From the NCBI GenBank assembly GCA_028873825.1, contig JAPPNM010000161.1, forward strand, positions 1 to 37,626: a stretch of 37,626 nucleotides of DNA, in the 5' to 3' direction. Below the pieces are notes generated by a model. It was not told where the DNA came from. It was given only the letters and a program-made list of their open reading frames with translations, and ran no database searches. The first letter of the stretch is position 1. Each line of letters opens with the position of its first letter. Shown here piece by piece: positions 16,493 through 28,623 of the stretch. Source of the stretch: Gemmatimonadota bacterium (GTDB lineage: Bacteria; Gemmatimonadota; Gemmatimonadetes; Longimicrobiales; Gaopeijiaceae). The translations under genes were made by a program, and so were the position numbers.

Positions 16493-17320
16493 GGTCGGGG
16501 CTCCCCAAAGGGCTTTTCTATTCAGCGGGTAGCCCGACCTAAAGGGGGGTTTCCTGCTTCCGACCTCGGGGGATCGAAGCTGTTGGCAGGGGAAAGGTAT
16601 GGGCGGGCGGCAGCCAGGCGCGAGGGGCGGGTGTTGACGGGCGGGTGCGTCCAGGCCACGGACACCGTGTCCCCCGAGCCACACGGCCCACGACGGGGCC
16701 GGAACCCTCCCGGCGGCCACCGACGCCCCCAGGCGCTCTGGATCGGCGTAGCGGAGGCATACGGCCGTCAGGGACGTGTTGGTGTGCGGGGGGACGTACG
16801 GTTCGCGCCACGCCCGGTCCGCCCGCCGTCGGCGCACCGGCCCGCCCGCGCGCGCCCGGCATTTCGGCCGGCGGTCCCCCTCCGCCAGTCCCACCGCCCG
16901 CAGTTCGGCCGGAACCTCCGGAGCGACCAAGGCCAACGCCGGCGCACGGGCCTCCCCGTCCGCTCCGGACCTCACATGCCCCTCCAGGCCGGGAAGCACC
17001 GGGGCGCGGGCGGTCGCCCCTCCCCCGCCCCTCCCCCTCCAGAGCGTCTCCGCCCGCCTCCGCATCCCCTCCAGCGCCCGCGCCTCGGCCGCCGTCCACA
17101 ACTCCGGATCCGGACGGGGGCGGCCGCCGCCGCTCTCGGTGCTCGCGGGGCTTTTCCGTGAAACTCGGAGGTACGACGTACACCGAACCGGGGGTGGCCG
17201 CCCCAACCGGCGTGGCCATGACCATTCTCCGCGGACCGCTCGGCGGCGCGAGGGATCCCCCGCAATTCCGTTATGTTACATCATGTCCGGAATCTCCCGT
17301 TCGCGGTCCCTTTTCGCTTC
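16493..17320. other. Long GC-rich stretch without a confident gene
   Basis: About 830 bp between the lipoprotein gene and recF. Several frames are open on both strands, as expected at this GC content, and none shows a family motif. One minus-strand frame (about 17140-16600) has moderately protein-like segments (PDPELWTAAEARALEGMRRR, LTAVCLRYADPERLG) but no clear start or stop, so a decayed gene is possible. A dispersed-repeat fragment lies at 17124-17159, and an AT-rich patch near 17265 precedes recF. Confidence 0.35.
17124..17159 (+). repeat. Dispersed repeat, right-end fragment
   Basis: CCGCCGCTCTCGGTGCTCGC followed by GGGGCTTTTCCGTG resembles the right end at 23926-23960 (CCGCTCCCGGTGCTCGCGCG, then GGTTCGTCCAC). 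It is degraded at the terminus. Confidence 0.5.
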
Positions 17321-18459
17321 GTGATCTTGAGAGAACTGGAGCTGCGCCACTTCCGCAACCTGGGGATCCAGGAGCTGCGCTTCCCTCCCGAAGGGGTGGC
17401 GGTGATCGGCGACAACGCCCAGGGGAAGACGAATCTCCTGGAAGCGATCTACTACCTGGAGAGCTTCCGCTCCTTCCGCGGCGCGGGCGACGGCGAGCTG
17501 GCCGCCTTCCCGGAGGACGCGTTCCACCTGAAGGGCATCGTGGACGGGGACGGTCCCGCGACGGTTTCCGCGGGCTTCGACAGGAGGCGCAGGAAGAAGA
17601 AGGTGTCGGTGGACGGAAGCGAGACGCGTCGCATCTCGGCCGCCCTCGGGAGGCTGGGAGCGGTCGTCTTCTCGCCGTCGGACGTGGAGCTCGTGACCGG
17701 CGGACCGCAGGTGCGGCGCCGCTTTCTGGACATCGTTCTGTCCCTCGACGGAAACGGGTACGTGGAGTCGCTGTCGCGCTACGGAAGAACTCTCGCCCAG
17801 CGCAACGCCGCGCTGAGGGCGAACGCCGGGGCCCAGGCGGTGCGGGCCTGGGACGAGGAACTCGTCTCGCACGGGGCGCGCGTCACGCACCTGCGCCACG
17901 AATGGATCTCGACCTGGTCCGGCGCCTTCGCGGCGTACTGCGCGGCCATCTCGGGGTGCGACCCGGTGGCCTTGGCCTACAGGCCCGACCTGGGGCGCGG
18001 AAGGGTCGGTCCGGAGGACCGCCGCGCGGAGTTCGGGGCGGACGAAGACGAGGTCGGGGAGCGGTTCCGGGAGCGGCTGCGCGAAAGCTGGGAGACGGAC
18101 GTCCGGCGGGGCGCCACCACGGTCGGGCCCCACCGCGACGAACTGCTCTTCACGATCACGTCGCAGGGCAGACCCCTTGCGGCCCGGACCTACGGATCCG
18201 GCGGACAGCGCCGCACGGCCGCTCTGGCGCTGCGGCTCACCGAAGCCGCCGCGATCCGGCGCCGGCGCCGCGCCGAACCCATCCTCCTCCTGGACGACGC
18301 CTTCGCCGAGCTGGACGAAGGCCGTTCCATGCGCGTCATGGCGATGCTGCGCGAGGAGGGCGCGGGCCAGGTTATTCTGACGGCTCCCAAGGAGTCCGAC
18401 GCGCGGCTCAGGGGACCTTCGCTGGAGCGCTGGCGTATCCGGGAGGGGGTGGTCGAAGC

Positions 18460-18463
<4 letters not shown>
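17321..18463 (+). CDS. recF: DNA replication and repair protein RecF
   Basis: A RecF-family ABC-type ATPase of about 380 residues that loads RecA at gapped DNA with RecOR. Motifs are Walker A GDNAQGKTNLLEA near the N-terminus, the RecF-specific SFRGAGDGEL region, PSDVELVTGGPQVRRRFLD, the ABC signature TYGSGGQRRTAALALRL, and Walker B ILLLDDAFAELDEGR. I prefer GTG 17321 because RecF similarity (LRELELRHFRNLG) starts right after it; an ATG at 17273 is also in frame. Its stop overlaps the GTG of the DUF721 gene (GTGA). This recF-DUF721-gyrB order is common near bacterial replication genes, but dnaA and dnaN are not upstream here. Confidence 0.93.
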
Positions 18464-20734
<2,271 letters not shown>

Positions 20735-20740
20735 CAGCCC

Positions 20741-20779
20741 GTGGACACAGCCGCCCTCGGTGCTTGCTCGGGTTCGTCC
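20741..20779. repeat. Dispersed repeat fragment between gyrB and the SusC-like gene
   Basis: GTGGACACAGCCGCCC resembles one terminus, and CTCGGTGCTTGCTCGGGTTC followed by GTCC resembles the other in the opposite orientation, as if only the two ends remained. It starts 7 nt after the gyrB stop. The SusC ribosome-binding site AGGAGG follows about 17 nt later. Confidence 0.6.
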
Positions 20780-20812
20780 TCGGACTGCAAGGCGCAGGAG
20801 GGATTTCGCGTG

Positions 20813-23794
20813 ATGCGGCGTTTCTCTGTTCGTGCCGCCTTTGCGGTCGCCCTTCCGATCTTGGCGGCCGGTGCCGTCGTCCCGGCCGCGGCCCAGACGG
20901 GGACGATACTGGGAGTGGTGCTGGACGGCGTTTCGGGACGGCCCCTGGCGCACGCCCAGCTCCATGTCGCGGGGACGGGAATCGGTCAGCTCGGCAACTC
21001 CGCGGGGCGCTTCGAGCTCCTGAACGTGCCCGCCGGCGAGCAGGTCTTGCGGATCACGCTGATCGGCTACGGCGATGTGGACACGACGGTCGCGGTCGAG
21101 GCCGGCCGCACGGTCGCGCTCGAGATCAGGATGACGTCGACGGCCATCTCCCTCGACGAGATCGTGGTCACGGGGGTGGGGGCCGAAACCGCCCGGCGCG
21201 CTCTCGGCACGTCGGTGGAGGTTCTCACGGCGAAGGACTTCGAATTCGCCCCGGTGCAGTCCGTCGACCAGCTGCTGCAGGGCCGTGTTCCCGGGGCCAC
21301 CGTGAACGCCACCTCGGCGCAGCCCGGCACCGGCTCGCTGATCAACTTCCGGGGCACTTCCTCGGTCTTCGGGGCGCAGACGCCGGTCATCTACATCGAC
21401 GGCGTCAGGGTGGACAACGACCAGTCCACCGCCGCGGGTACGGGCGGAGAGCAGTCGTCGGCGCTGGCGGACCTGCTGACCGCGGACATCGAACGGATCG
21501 AGATCACCAAGGGAGGCGCCGCCTCCACCCTCTTCGGTTCGGACGCGGCGACCGGGGTCATCCAGATCTTCACCAGGAAGGGATCCCCGGGGCCGCCCCG
21601 GATCACCGCGCGCACGGAGCTGGGCATGGAGCTTCCCGAACTCAAGTACATCTTCGATACGCGGGTGATCTACAAGGCTCTGGTGGACGCCGACTCCGTG
21701 TCCCCCACCTTCATGGAGGACAACTACTTCCAGCGGGGCACCAGCCAGAACTACTACCTGGGCGTGGCCGGAGGCACCGCCGACGTGACGTACAGCGTCA
21801 GCGGCCGCCTGGAGGACCGGACCGGAACGCAGCCGAAGGACGGCAGCACCAACTACAGCCTGCGGGGCGGGATGCAGGCGTCGGTCACCGAGGACTTCGC
21901 CATGGAGTTCTCGGGCGGCTACGTCCGCCACAACTTCGACCGGCTCTTCAACGGCAGATCCATCGAGGATCCGCTGACGACCTTCGAGGTCGGGGACGCG
22001 CTCTACTTTGCGAGGGCCGAGACGCTGGAGGAGGCGCTGAACATCTTCCTGCTTCCCGACATCGGCGAATCGGTCAACCGGTTCATCTTCTCCGCGGGCG
22101 CGCGCTGGAACGTCCGCGACGGCCTTGCCGCCAAGCTGACGGTGGGCGCCGACAACCGCACGAACCAACAGCGCATCTTCGAGCCGATCGGTTTCACTCC
22201 GGGCGAGGTCACCGGCCGCCTGAACCGCCGCGACCGTTCGTTCACCTCGGTTTCGCTGGACGCGGGCGCCACCTACAAGTGGGAGAACCCGGACAACACC
22301 GTCCGGTCCTCCCTGACGGTCGGCGTACAGGGATTCCGCGAAGAGGAGAGTGTCATCAACGCCAGCGGGCGCACCTTCGCGCTCCCCGGCACGAACGACT
22401 TCGATGCCGCGGCCGTCGTCACCGCCGGCGAGGCGAACACGGAGGTCTTCAACGGCGGCTTCTACCTGGACGAGCAAGCGAGCTTCCGCGACAGGCTGTA
22501 TCTGGGCGCGGGATTCCGGATCGACGCCGGATCCAGCTTCGGCGACGAAATCGACACGGAGTTCTACCCCAAGGCCACGGCGTCCTACATGCTCGGCGAC
22601 GAAGCGTCGATTCCGCTGGTCGACGAGCTCAAGCTGAGGGCCGCCTACGGCCAGACGGGCAAGTTTCCCGGCGCCTTTCTCAAGGACCGCACCTTCTCGG
22701 CGACCCCGTTCAGGGGCGAATCGGCGCCGCGGTTCGCGAATCCCGGCAACGCGCAGCTCAGACCCGAACGGACCTCGACGATCGAAGCGGGCTTCGACGC
22801 GGCGCTGCTGTCCAATCGTGTCGGAGTGAACTTCACGTGGTACGACGCGCGCACCAGCGACGCCCTCTTCCTGGTGCCGCGCCAGCCGGTGACGGGGCTG
22901 GGAACGCAGCAGGAGAACGTCGGCGAGATCCGGAACTGGGGGATCGAGGCGGCCCTCGCCGTTCAGCTGGTGAACGCGCAGCACATGGCGTGGTCCGTGG
23001 GCGGGAACTTCCAGTTCAACCACAACGAGGTGACCGACATGGGCGGAGTGCCCGACTTCCCTGTGGACGGCGTGCAGAAGTTGGTCACGGGGTGCTGGAA
23101 GGTGAGGAAGGAGGGGGACGAGGACATATGCATCGGCGGGCCGGTGGGGGCCTGGAAGGTGGCGACCCCCCTCGACACGAACGGGGACGGTCTGCCCGAC
23201 GGTTTCGCGGACCAGTTCACCGGGGAGGGTCCGGTGCCCACGATGAGCGGGGGGTTCAACACGACCTTCTCGGCGGGCAACCTCACCATCGGCGCCCTGG
23301 CGGATTGGGCCGGCGGACACCAGGTGTTCGACTGGGGCTCGATCTGGGCGACCTTCAACGGCATTCTGCGGCGGGAACGAGTGCGCTGCGGGTTGAACTG
23401 GACGGATCCGGTCACCGACGCCAGGCCTCCGGCCGAACGGGACGCGCCGTGCGACTACGCCTTTCCGGTCCAGTACAACCTGGACGGAACCGTCCGGGGC
23501 AAGTACAGCCAGACCGGCGCGCGCAACGCCTTCCTCTACGACGGCGACTACTTCAAGCTCCGCGAAGTCTCCGTGCGATACATGCTCCCGGAAGGTGTTG
23601 CGGCCCGGATGGGCGCCATCCGCGCGACCGTCTATGCCACCGGCCGCAACCTGTGGATCTGGTCGCGAAACAAACTCATCGACCCGGAGCTCAGCGGGGT
23701 GAGCTTCAGCAGCGGTCTGGTTCTGGGAAGCGAGAGCAGCATCACGCTACCCCCGAACCGGATGTACAGGCTGGGGGTCGAGGTCGTCTTCTGA
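20813..23794 (+). CDS. SusC/RagA-like TonB-linked outer-membrane receptor
   Basis: A 993-residue outer-membrane receptor. It would import a nutrient across the outer membrane using TonB energy, with the SusD-like lipoprotein as lid. The signal peptide (MRRFSVRAAFAVALPILAAG, cleavage near VVPAAAQ) is followed by a carboxypeptidase-regulatory-like domain (about 30-110; GTILGVVLDGVSGRPLAHAQ). A TonB-box-like SLDEIVVTG comes next, then the plug (LLQGRVPGATV, FRGTSSVF, PVIYIDGVRVDN). A long beta-barrel ends in GVEVVF, an outer-membrane C-terminal signature with terminal Phe. ATG 20813 (or GTG 20810) follows AGGAGG. Substrate unknown; the family takes glycans, peptides and other large molecules. 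Confidence 0.95.
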   Translation: MRRFSVRAAFAVALPILAAGAVVPAAAQTGTILGVVLDGVSGRPLAHAQLHVAGTGIGQLGNSAGRFELLNVPAGEQVLRITLIGYGDVDTTVAVEAGRTVALEIRMTSTAISLDEIVVTGVGAETARRALGTSVEVLTAKDFEFAPVQSVDQLLQGRVPGATVNATSAQPGTGSLINFRGTSSVFGAQTPVIYIDGVRVDNDQSTAAGTGGEQSSALADLLTADIERIEITKGGAASTLFGSDAATGVIQIFTRKGSPGPPRITARTELGMELPELKYIFDTRVIYKALVDADSVSPTFMEDNYFQRGTSQNYYLGVAGGTADVTYSVSGRLEDRTGTQPKDGSTNYSLRGGMQASVTEDFAMEFSGGYVRHNFDRLFNGRSIEDPLTTFEVGDALYFARAETLEEALNIFLLPDIGESVNRFIFSAGARWNVRDGLAAKLTVGADNRTNQQRIFEPIGFTPGEVTGRLNRRDRSFTSVSLDAGATYKWENPDNTVRSSLTVGVQGFREEESVINASGRTFALPGTNDFDAAAVVTAGEANTEVFNGGFYLDEQASFRDRLYLGAGFRIDAGSSFGDEIDTEFYPKATASYMLGDEASIPLVDELKLRAAYGQTGKFPGAFLKDRTFSATPFRGESAPRFANPGNAQLRPERTSTIEAGFDAALLSNRVGVNFTWYDARTSDALFLVPRQPVTGLGTQQENVGEIRNWGIEAALAVQLVNAQHMAWSVGGNFQFNHNEVTDMGGVPDFPVDGVQKLVTGCWKVRKEGDEDICIGGPVGAWKVATPLDTNGDGLPDGFADQFTGEGPVPTMSGGFNTTFSAGNLTIGALADWAGGHQVFDWGSIWATFNGILRRERVRCGLNWTDPVTDARPPAERDAPCDYAFPVQYNLDGTVRGKYSQTGARNAFLYDGDYFKLREVSVRYMLPEGVAARMGAIRATVYATGRNLWIWSRNKLIDPELSGVSFSSGLVLGSESSITLPPNRMYRLGVEVVF

Positions 23795-23814
23795 ACCGGA
23801 AGTGAAGAAGAGCA

Positions 23815-23960
23815 ATGTATACTGCACATGACATAATGTAATGTTTACTTTACACTGTAGGCGAACGAACGAGGCGGTTCGGCACGGGTGCGTCGCGACC
23901 GGGCGGCGCCTCGCCGCTTCGGCGCCCCGCCGCTCCCGGTGCTCGCGCGGGTTCGTCCAC
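23815..23960 (-). repeat. Dispersed repeat copy with inverted AT-rich module
   Basis: The AT-rich module is inverted here (23815-23860; reverse complement contains TGTAAAGTAAACATTACATT). It is followed on the plus strand by GGCGCCTCGCCGCTTC, GCCGCTCCCGGTGCTCGC and GGGTTCGTCCAC, the repeat right end. The left end is absent. The SusD-like gene starts inside this copy. Confidence 0.7.
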
Positions 23961-25385
23961 GTGCTCCTGCTCGCGGCCCTGGGATCGAGCGCGTGCGATT
24001 TCATCAACCCCGCTCGCGTGGACAATCCCACGACGACCGAAGAGGACCTCGCCAACGCGAAGAACCCCACCAAGGCGCTCATGCCGGGCCTGCGCGCGCA
24101 GTTCGCGCGCATGATCAGCTCGTACGTGATAGCCACGGCGGTCATAAGCGACGACTACTCGATCCACGGCACCGGCATTCCGGTGGACATGGACGAGCCC
24201 CACTTGGTGACGCCCAAGACCGTCAACGGGACGGGAACGAGCGCCAGCGGGATCTACTGGAACGTGCAGGAGCTCCGCGCCCTGGGGGACTTCGTGATCG
24301 ACGTGATCGTGCCGAAGGACGAGAACCCGGACCCCGCGCACGTCGCCGAGGCCCACTACTACCGGGGCATGGCCTACCTGACGCTGGGAGAGGTCTTCTC
24401 CCACGCGCCGCACGAGGAGGACGGGGAGCCGGAGCCCGCCTCGTCGGCGCTGGAGAAGGCGGTCGCGGATCTGGGGCGGGCGGCGGCCTTCGGGCCGCAG
24501 GTCACGGCGGCCCTGGCCCGTGCGCACCGTCTGCAGGGCAGCGCGACGGAGGCCGAAGCGGCTGCCAGAAGCGCGCTCGCGGAGGAGCCGGACCTTCTCT
24601 TCGCCCCGCCCTACGACGAGGCTTCGGTTCCCAACACCGCCGTGTTCTTCCTGGTGCTGCGCGCTCTTCAGGAAATGCAGCCGCTGCCCCGGCTGGACTT
24701 CCTGGACCCGAAGTACACGGTGCGAAGCTCGCCGGTTCCGATCGCGACGGCGGAGGAGATGCACCTCATCCTGGCCGAGGCGGCCCTCGCGCGGAGCGAC
24801 CTGGCTGCGGCCGGGGAGGGGCTGGCGAACGCCGTCCGCATGGCGAAGACAAGGGGGACGGCGAGCTTCGACGAGGGCGACGAGCGCCGGAACGCCGACC
24901 TGTCCATTCGCCCCCGCCACTCGGAGATCACGATCCGGGCCGACTCCGCCAGCCCCTACCGCGCGGGGCTGGTCGTGGACCGTCCCGCCGACGGCCTGGA
25001 CGTTCCTCACACTTCCGCGACGTCCCTGGACGCCGACAGCATCGCCGGGTTGGCAACCGCCGGCGAGCTTTGGCACTCGCTCTGGCTCGCCCGGCAGGAG
25101 ATCATGCTGCTGGAGGGCCGGCGGCTGGCCGACCTGGGGATACGGTTGCCGATGATGCAGCGCGAGATCGACCTCAACCCCAACATCAAGGAAGGGGACC
25201 CGGGGACGGTGGTTGTAGTGCCTTCCTACATTCCGCGGACTCCCCGCTACGCCATGGACATCTACGCGCCGGTCGAGCTCTACGACGGGACCGGTCCGGA
25301 CGCGGAGCTGCTCGAGACCGAGGTGACGATGCGCGTGGACATGAACCGGGTGCTGGCGGACAACGACGTTTCGCCGTTCAGGTAG
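23841..25385 (+). CDS. SusD/RagB-like surface lipoprotein
   Basis: A 514-residue partner of the upstream SusC-like receptor, expected to be lipid-anchored on the cell surface and to cap the receptor while binding substrate. The lipobox is LGSSAC with Cys52, preceded by LLLAA. The mature part is helical, with TPR-like repeats (AEAHYYRGMAYLTLGEVFSH, AEEMHLILAEAALARSDLAA) and the family C-terminal region (ARQEIMLLEGRRLADLGIRL). ATG 23841 is the only sensible start in frame, since a GTG just before the hydrophobic core would leave no basic n-region. It lies in a dispersed repeat, which thus encodes roughly the first 40 residues, an unusually long n-region. The gene is 46 bp after the SusC-like gene. 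Confidence 0.88.
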   Translation: MFTLHCRRTNEAVRHGCVATGRRLAASAPRRSRCSRGFVHVLLLAALGSSACDFINPARVDNPTTTEEDLANAKNPTKALMPGLRAQFARMISSYVIATAVISDDYSIHGTGIPVDMDEPHLVTPKTVNGTGTSASGIYWNVQELRALGDFVIDVIVPKDENPDPAHVAEAHYYRGMAYLTLGEVFSHAPHEEDGEPEPASSALEKAVADLGRAAAFGPQVTAALARAHRLQGSATEAEAAARSALAEEPDLLFAPPYDEASVPNTAVFFLVLRALQEMQPLPRLDFLDPKYTVRSSPVPIATAEEMHLILAEAALARSDLAAAGEGLANAVRMAKTRGTASFDEGDERRNADLSIRPRHSEITIRADSASPYRAGLVVDRPADGLDVPHTSATSLDADSIAGLATAGELWHSLWLARQEIMLLEGRRLADLGIRLPMMQREIDLNPNIKEGDPGTVVVVPSYIPRTPRYAMDIYAPVELYDGTGPDAELLETEVTMRVDMNRVLADNDVSPFR

Positions 25386-25458
25386 CGCGCCGGCCCTGCC
25401 GGCCCTCCCCGGTCCACGTCACCCGCCGGCTCCGGCCTCCACACGCCCACGCCCCAAA

Positions 25459-28400
25459 GTGACCCAGCTCCACCTCGACTTCGACGACGGCCGCCCCGAC
25501 CCCGCCCCACCCCCCTCCGACGCCCCTCACGCTCCCTCCGTCCTCGTCCGGGAACTCGAACGCGTCGCGCGCCGCGGCGGCCGCGCCCGCAAGATCCTCG
25601 TCGCCCGCACGCGCGGCGAGGGAAAGGAGCTGCTCCGGCAGGTGGCGTTGCGCGGCACCTCCTGGGTCGGCTTCGAGGTCAACACCTTGCGACCCCTCGC
25701 AACGGAATTCGTTGCGCGCTCGGGCGCCTTCGGGGGCCGCACGGTGATCGACGCGTTCGACGAACACGCCCTGGTCGAGCGGGCCATCGACGACGCGCTC
25801 CGCTCGGGCCCCGACTTCGGCTTCCCCGGTCTCGCCGAGAAGGTGGGGTTCCGCGACGCGGTGCGTCATTCGGTGGCGGCGCTGCGGCTGGGCGGCATCC
25901 GGGCCTCCTCGCTGGCGAGCGGCGGCGGCGCCCGCGCCTCGCGGCGACAGGCCCTCGTCACCGCCGTCCTGCGTCGGTACGAGGACCTCCTCGAAGCCGG
26001 CGGCCTGGCGGACAACGCCCACATCCTGGCGACCGCCGTCAAGATCCTGCGGGACGACTCCGCCCCGCCGCCGCTGCGCGCCCCCACCATTCTCCTTCCC
26101 GGACTCACCGACCGCGGCCTCGCGGGGCGGTTCGCGCGCGCCCTGCAGCGCCACGGCGCCGCGCTTCTCCGCACCGACCCGGTCGAGGGACTCCCCGTCC
26201 CGAAGGGGATCCTCTGGGATGTCGCCCCGGCCGTCGCGCCCGGGAGCCGCCTGCACTCGGTCGGGCGCCACGAGGGCCCGCGACCTCCCATAGAGCTCTT
26301 CGCGGCCGGTTCGGTCTACGACGAGCTGCGGGGCGTCCTGCGCCGCGCGACCGATCTGGGCGCCCGCTGGGACGAGGTCGAGATCGTCGCCACCGATCCC
26401 GCCGTCTACGGCTCCGCGCTGCACGCCCTGGCGGAACCGCTCGGGATTCCGGTCACCTTCGCCGTCGGCCTCCCCGTCGAGCGCACCCGGCCGGGCCGCG
26501 TCGCGACCGCCTACTTCCGGTGGATCGAGAACGACTTCCAGGAGGCGCGCCTGCGCGCCCTCGTCGAGGCGGGCGACGTCGCGCCGCCCCGTCCCCACGA
26601 CCGGATTCCCGGTCCCCGCCTGGCGCGGTCGCTCAGGAGGCTGCGCATCGGGTGGGGCAGGGAACGCCACACCGCCCGCATCGAGGAGGCGCTCGGCGAT
26701 GTCGGGAGGACGGGACCGGGCCGTTTCGAGACCGAGGAGCAGCTGGAGGGGCGCAGGGAGCGCACGCGCGAGGATCTCCGCGCCCTCCGCGCCCTGATCG
26801 CCCCCGTCCTGGCCGCCACGCCCGACGTGACCGGCCGCGCGTCCCCCGCCCGGGTCGCCGCCGGCGTCAAGAGCCTGCTCGCCCGAACCGCCCCCGGCAC
26901 CGACACCGACGACACCGCCCGGGACCGCCTGATCCGCCAACTCGACCGGATCGAGGCCACGCTCGCCCGCCCGACCGACTACCCCGCCGCCGCCGCCATC
27001 GTCAAGTCCTTCCTGCAGATCCGCATCCCCGCGCCCCGCGCCGAGGGCCTCGCCCCCTGGAGCTCCGCGGCCGGCCACCTCTACCTCGCCGACCTAGCGC
27101 ACGGCGGCGCCACGGGACGGCGCCTCACCTTCATCGTCGGCATGGATTCGGCGCGCTTCCCGGGCGCCGCCCAGGAGGACCCGCTGCTGCTCGACCGCGA
27201 GCGCTGGCGCCTCGGCCGCGGCGAGCTCCCCCTCGCGCGCGACCGCACCGCCGAGGTCCGGTTCAACTTCGCCCAGCTCGTGGCGCGCCTGCGGGGCCCC
27301 CTCTTCCTGAGCTGCTGCCGCTGGGATCCCGGCGAGTCCCGGGAACTGTCTCCGGCCCCCGAACTCCTCCAGGCACTGAGGCTCCGCCGGGGAGACCGCT
27401 CCCTCAACTTCGAGGACCTCGAGCGACACCTCGGCGCCAGCGAGTCCCGCCTTCCCCGGCGGGAGCTGCGCACCGACCTCGACGAGGGAGACGTCTGGCT
27501 GCGGGCGCTGGCCACCTCGGACGGCAGATTGCGGGACGGGCTGGAAGCCGTGGGCCGCGAATACCCCCGGCTGGGCCTCGGTCAGGCCGCAGCGAAGGCG
27601 CTCCGACGCGACGAAGCCGCGGTCCACACCGGCTTTCTCGGCACTCCCTCGCCCCCGCTCTCCTACCAGGACCTCTCCGGCCGGACCTTTTCGGCGAGCG
27701 GTCTCTCCGACCTGGGCGCCTGCCCGAGACGCTTCCTCTTCAGCTACGTCCTGAAGGCGTATCCCCCCGACGACCCCGAGTTCGACCCCCACCGCTGGCT
27801 CAACCCGCTGGAACGGGGCAGTCTCCTGCACAAGGTGTACGAAGACACGCTCAGGCTGGCGCGCGAACGCGACCTGGCCCCCGAGACCGACGACTTCCTC
27901 GCGCTCGCGCTGTCGGCGGTCGACCGCGAGGGGGCCGGGATGCTCCGGCGGGTCCCCACGCCGAGCCGCGCGCTGCACGAGTGGGAGATGGAGGCGCTGC
28001 GCGACGACGCCCGCTCCTTCGTGGAGATGATTCGCGCGGACCCGCCCCCCTGGATCGAGCTGGAGATGCCCTTCGGGATGGGCGACGAGCCGACCGTGAT
28101 CGACGCGGGCGGGCGGCCCGTGCGGGTGCGCGGCTACATCGACCGGCTGGACGACCGCGGAGCGGCCCTCCACGTCGTCGACTACAAGACCGGGAGAGAC
28201 TACGGCTACGGCGGCAGGTCGAAGGTGTACGACGGCGGCCGCCGCCTGCAGCACCTCGTCTACACCCTGGCGGCGACTGCGCTGACGGGGAGGCCGGCCG
28301 CGCGGATGGAGTACCACTTCCCCACGCGGCGCGGCGAGAACCGCGTGCGGGCTTTCGACGCGTCGGAGCTGGCGCACGGCGGAGGCTTGGTCGCGGCCCT

Positions 28401-28623
28401 GCTCGAAGGTGTTGCCGCGGGCCGCTTTCCCGCCACTGAGAACGCTGGCGGCGACTGCCGGTTCTGCGACTTCGCCGAGGTCTGCGGCGTTCGGACCGAC
28501 AGGTGGGGACGGAACGCGTCGTGCGCGCACGCCGCGTGGACGGCCCGCAACCTGGGCGCGCTCCCCGAACTCGATTCGCTCAGGCGCGTCCGCAACTGGG
28601 AGGACGAGGAGCCGGTGTTTTGA
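25459..28623 (+). CDS. addB: AddB-like PD-(D/E)XK nuclease subunit with Fe-S motif
   Basis: A 1054-residue protein with the architecture of AddB, partner of the AddA helicase-nuclease in double-strand-break end processing. The N-terminal two thirds resemble a UvrD-like helicase fold without a clear Walker A lysine (RTRGEGKELL is the nearest match). The C-terminal PD-(D/E)XK nuclease has VVDYKTGR with Asp908 and Lys910. The Fe-S cluster cysteines are C755 (LGACPRRF) and C1000, C1003, C1009 (CRFCDFAEVC), the spacing expected for AddB. GTG 25459 is chosen as the first plausible start after the SusD gene; no strong ribosome-binding site is visible. Its stop overlaps the TTG of addA (TTGA). Confidence 0.85.
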   Translation: MTQLHLDFDDGRPDPAPPPSDAPHAPSVLVRELERVARRGGRARKILVARTRGEGKELLRQVALRGTSWVGFEVNTLRPLATEFVARSGAFGGRTVIDAFDEHALVERAIDDALRSGPDFGFPGLAEKVGFRDAVRHSVAALRLGGIRASSLASGGGARASRRQALVTAVLRRYEDLLEAGGLADNAHILATAVKILRDDSAPPPLRAPTILLPGLTDRGLAGRFARALQRHGAALLRTDPVEGLPVPKGILWDVAPAVAPGSRLHSVGRHEGPRPPIELFAAGSVYDELRGVLRRATDLGARWDEVEIVATDPAVYGSALHALAEPLGIPVTFAVGLPVERTRPGRVATAYFRWIENDFQEARLRALVEAGDVAPPRPHDRIPGPRLARSLRRLRIGWGRERHTARIEEALGDVGRTGPGRFETEEQLEGRRERTREDLRALRALIAPVLAATPDVTGRASPARVAAGVKSLLARTAPGTDTDDTARDRLIRQLDRIEATLARPTDYPAAAAIVKSFLQIRIPAPRAEGLAPWSSAAGHLYLADLAHGGATGRRLTFIVGMDSARFPGAAQEDPLLLDRERWRLGRGELPLARDRTAEVRFNFAQLVARLRGPLFLSCCRWDPGESRELSPAPELLQALRLRRGDRSLNFEDLERHLGASESRLPRRELRTDLDEGDVWLRALATSDGRLRDGLEAVGREYPRLGLGQAAAKALRRDEAAVHTGFLGTPSPPLSYQDLSGRTFSASGLSDLGACPRRFLFSYVLKAYPPDDPEFDPHRWLNPLERGSLLHKVYEDTLRLARERDLAPETDDFLALALSAVDREGAGMLRRVPTPSRALHEWEMEALRDDARSFVEMIRADPPPWIELEMPFGMGDEPTVIDAGGRPVRVRGYIDRLDDRGAALHVVDYKTGRDYGYGGRSKVYDGGRRLQHLVYTLAATALTGRPAARMEYHFPTRRGENRVRAFDASELAHGGGLVAALLEGVAAGRFPATENAGGDCRFCDFAEVCGVRTDRWGRNASCAHAAWTARNLGALPELDSLRRVRNWEDEEPVF

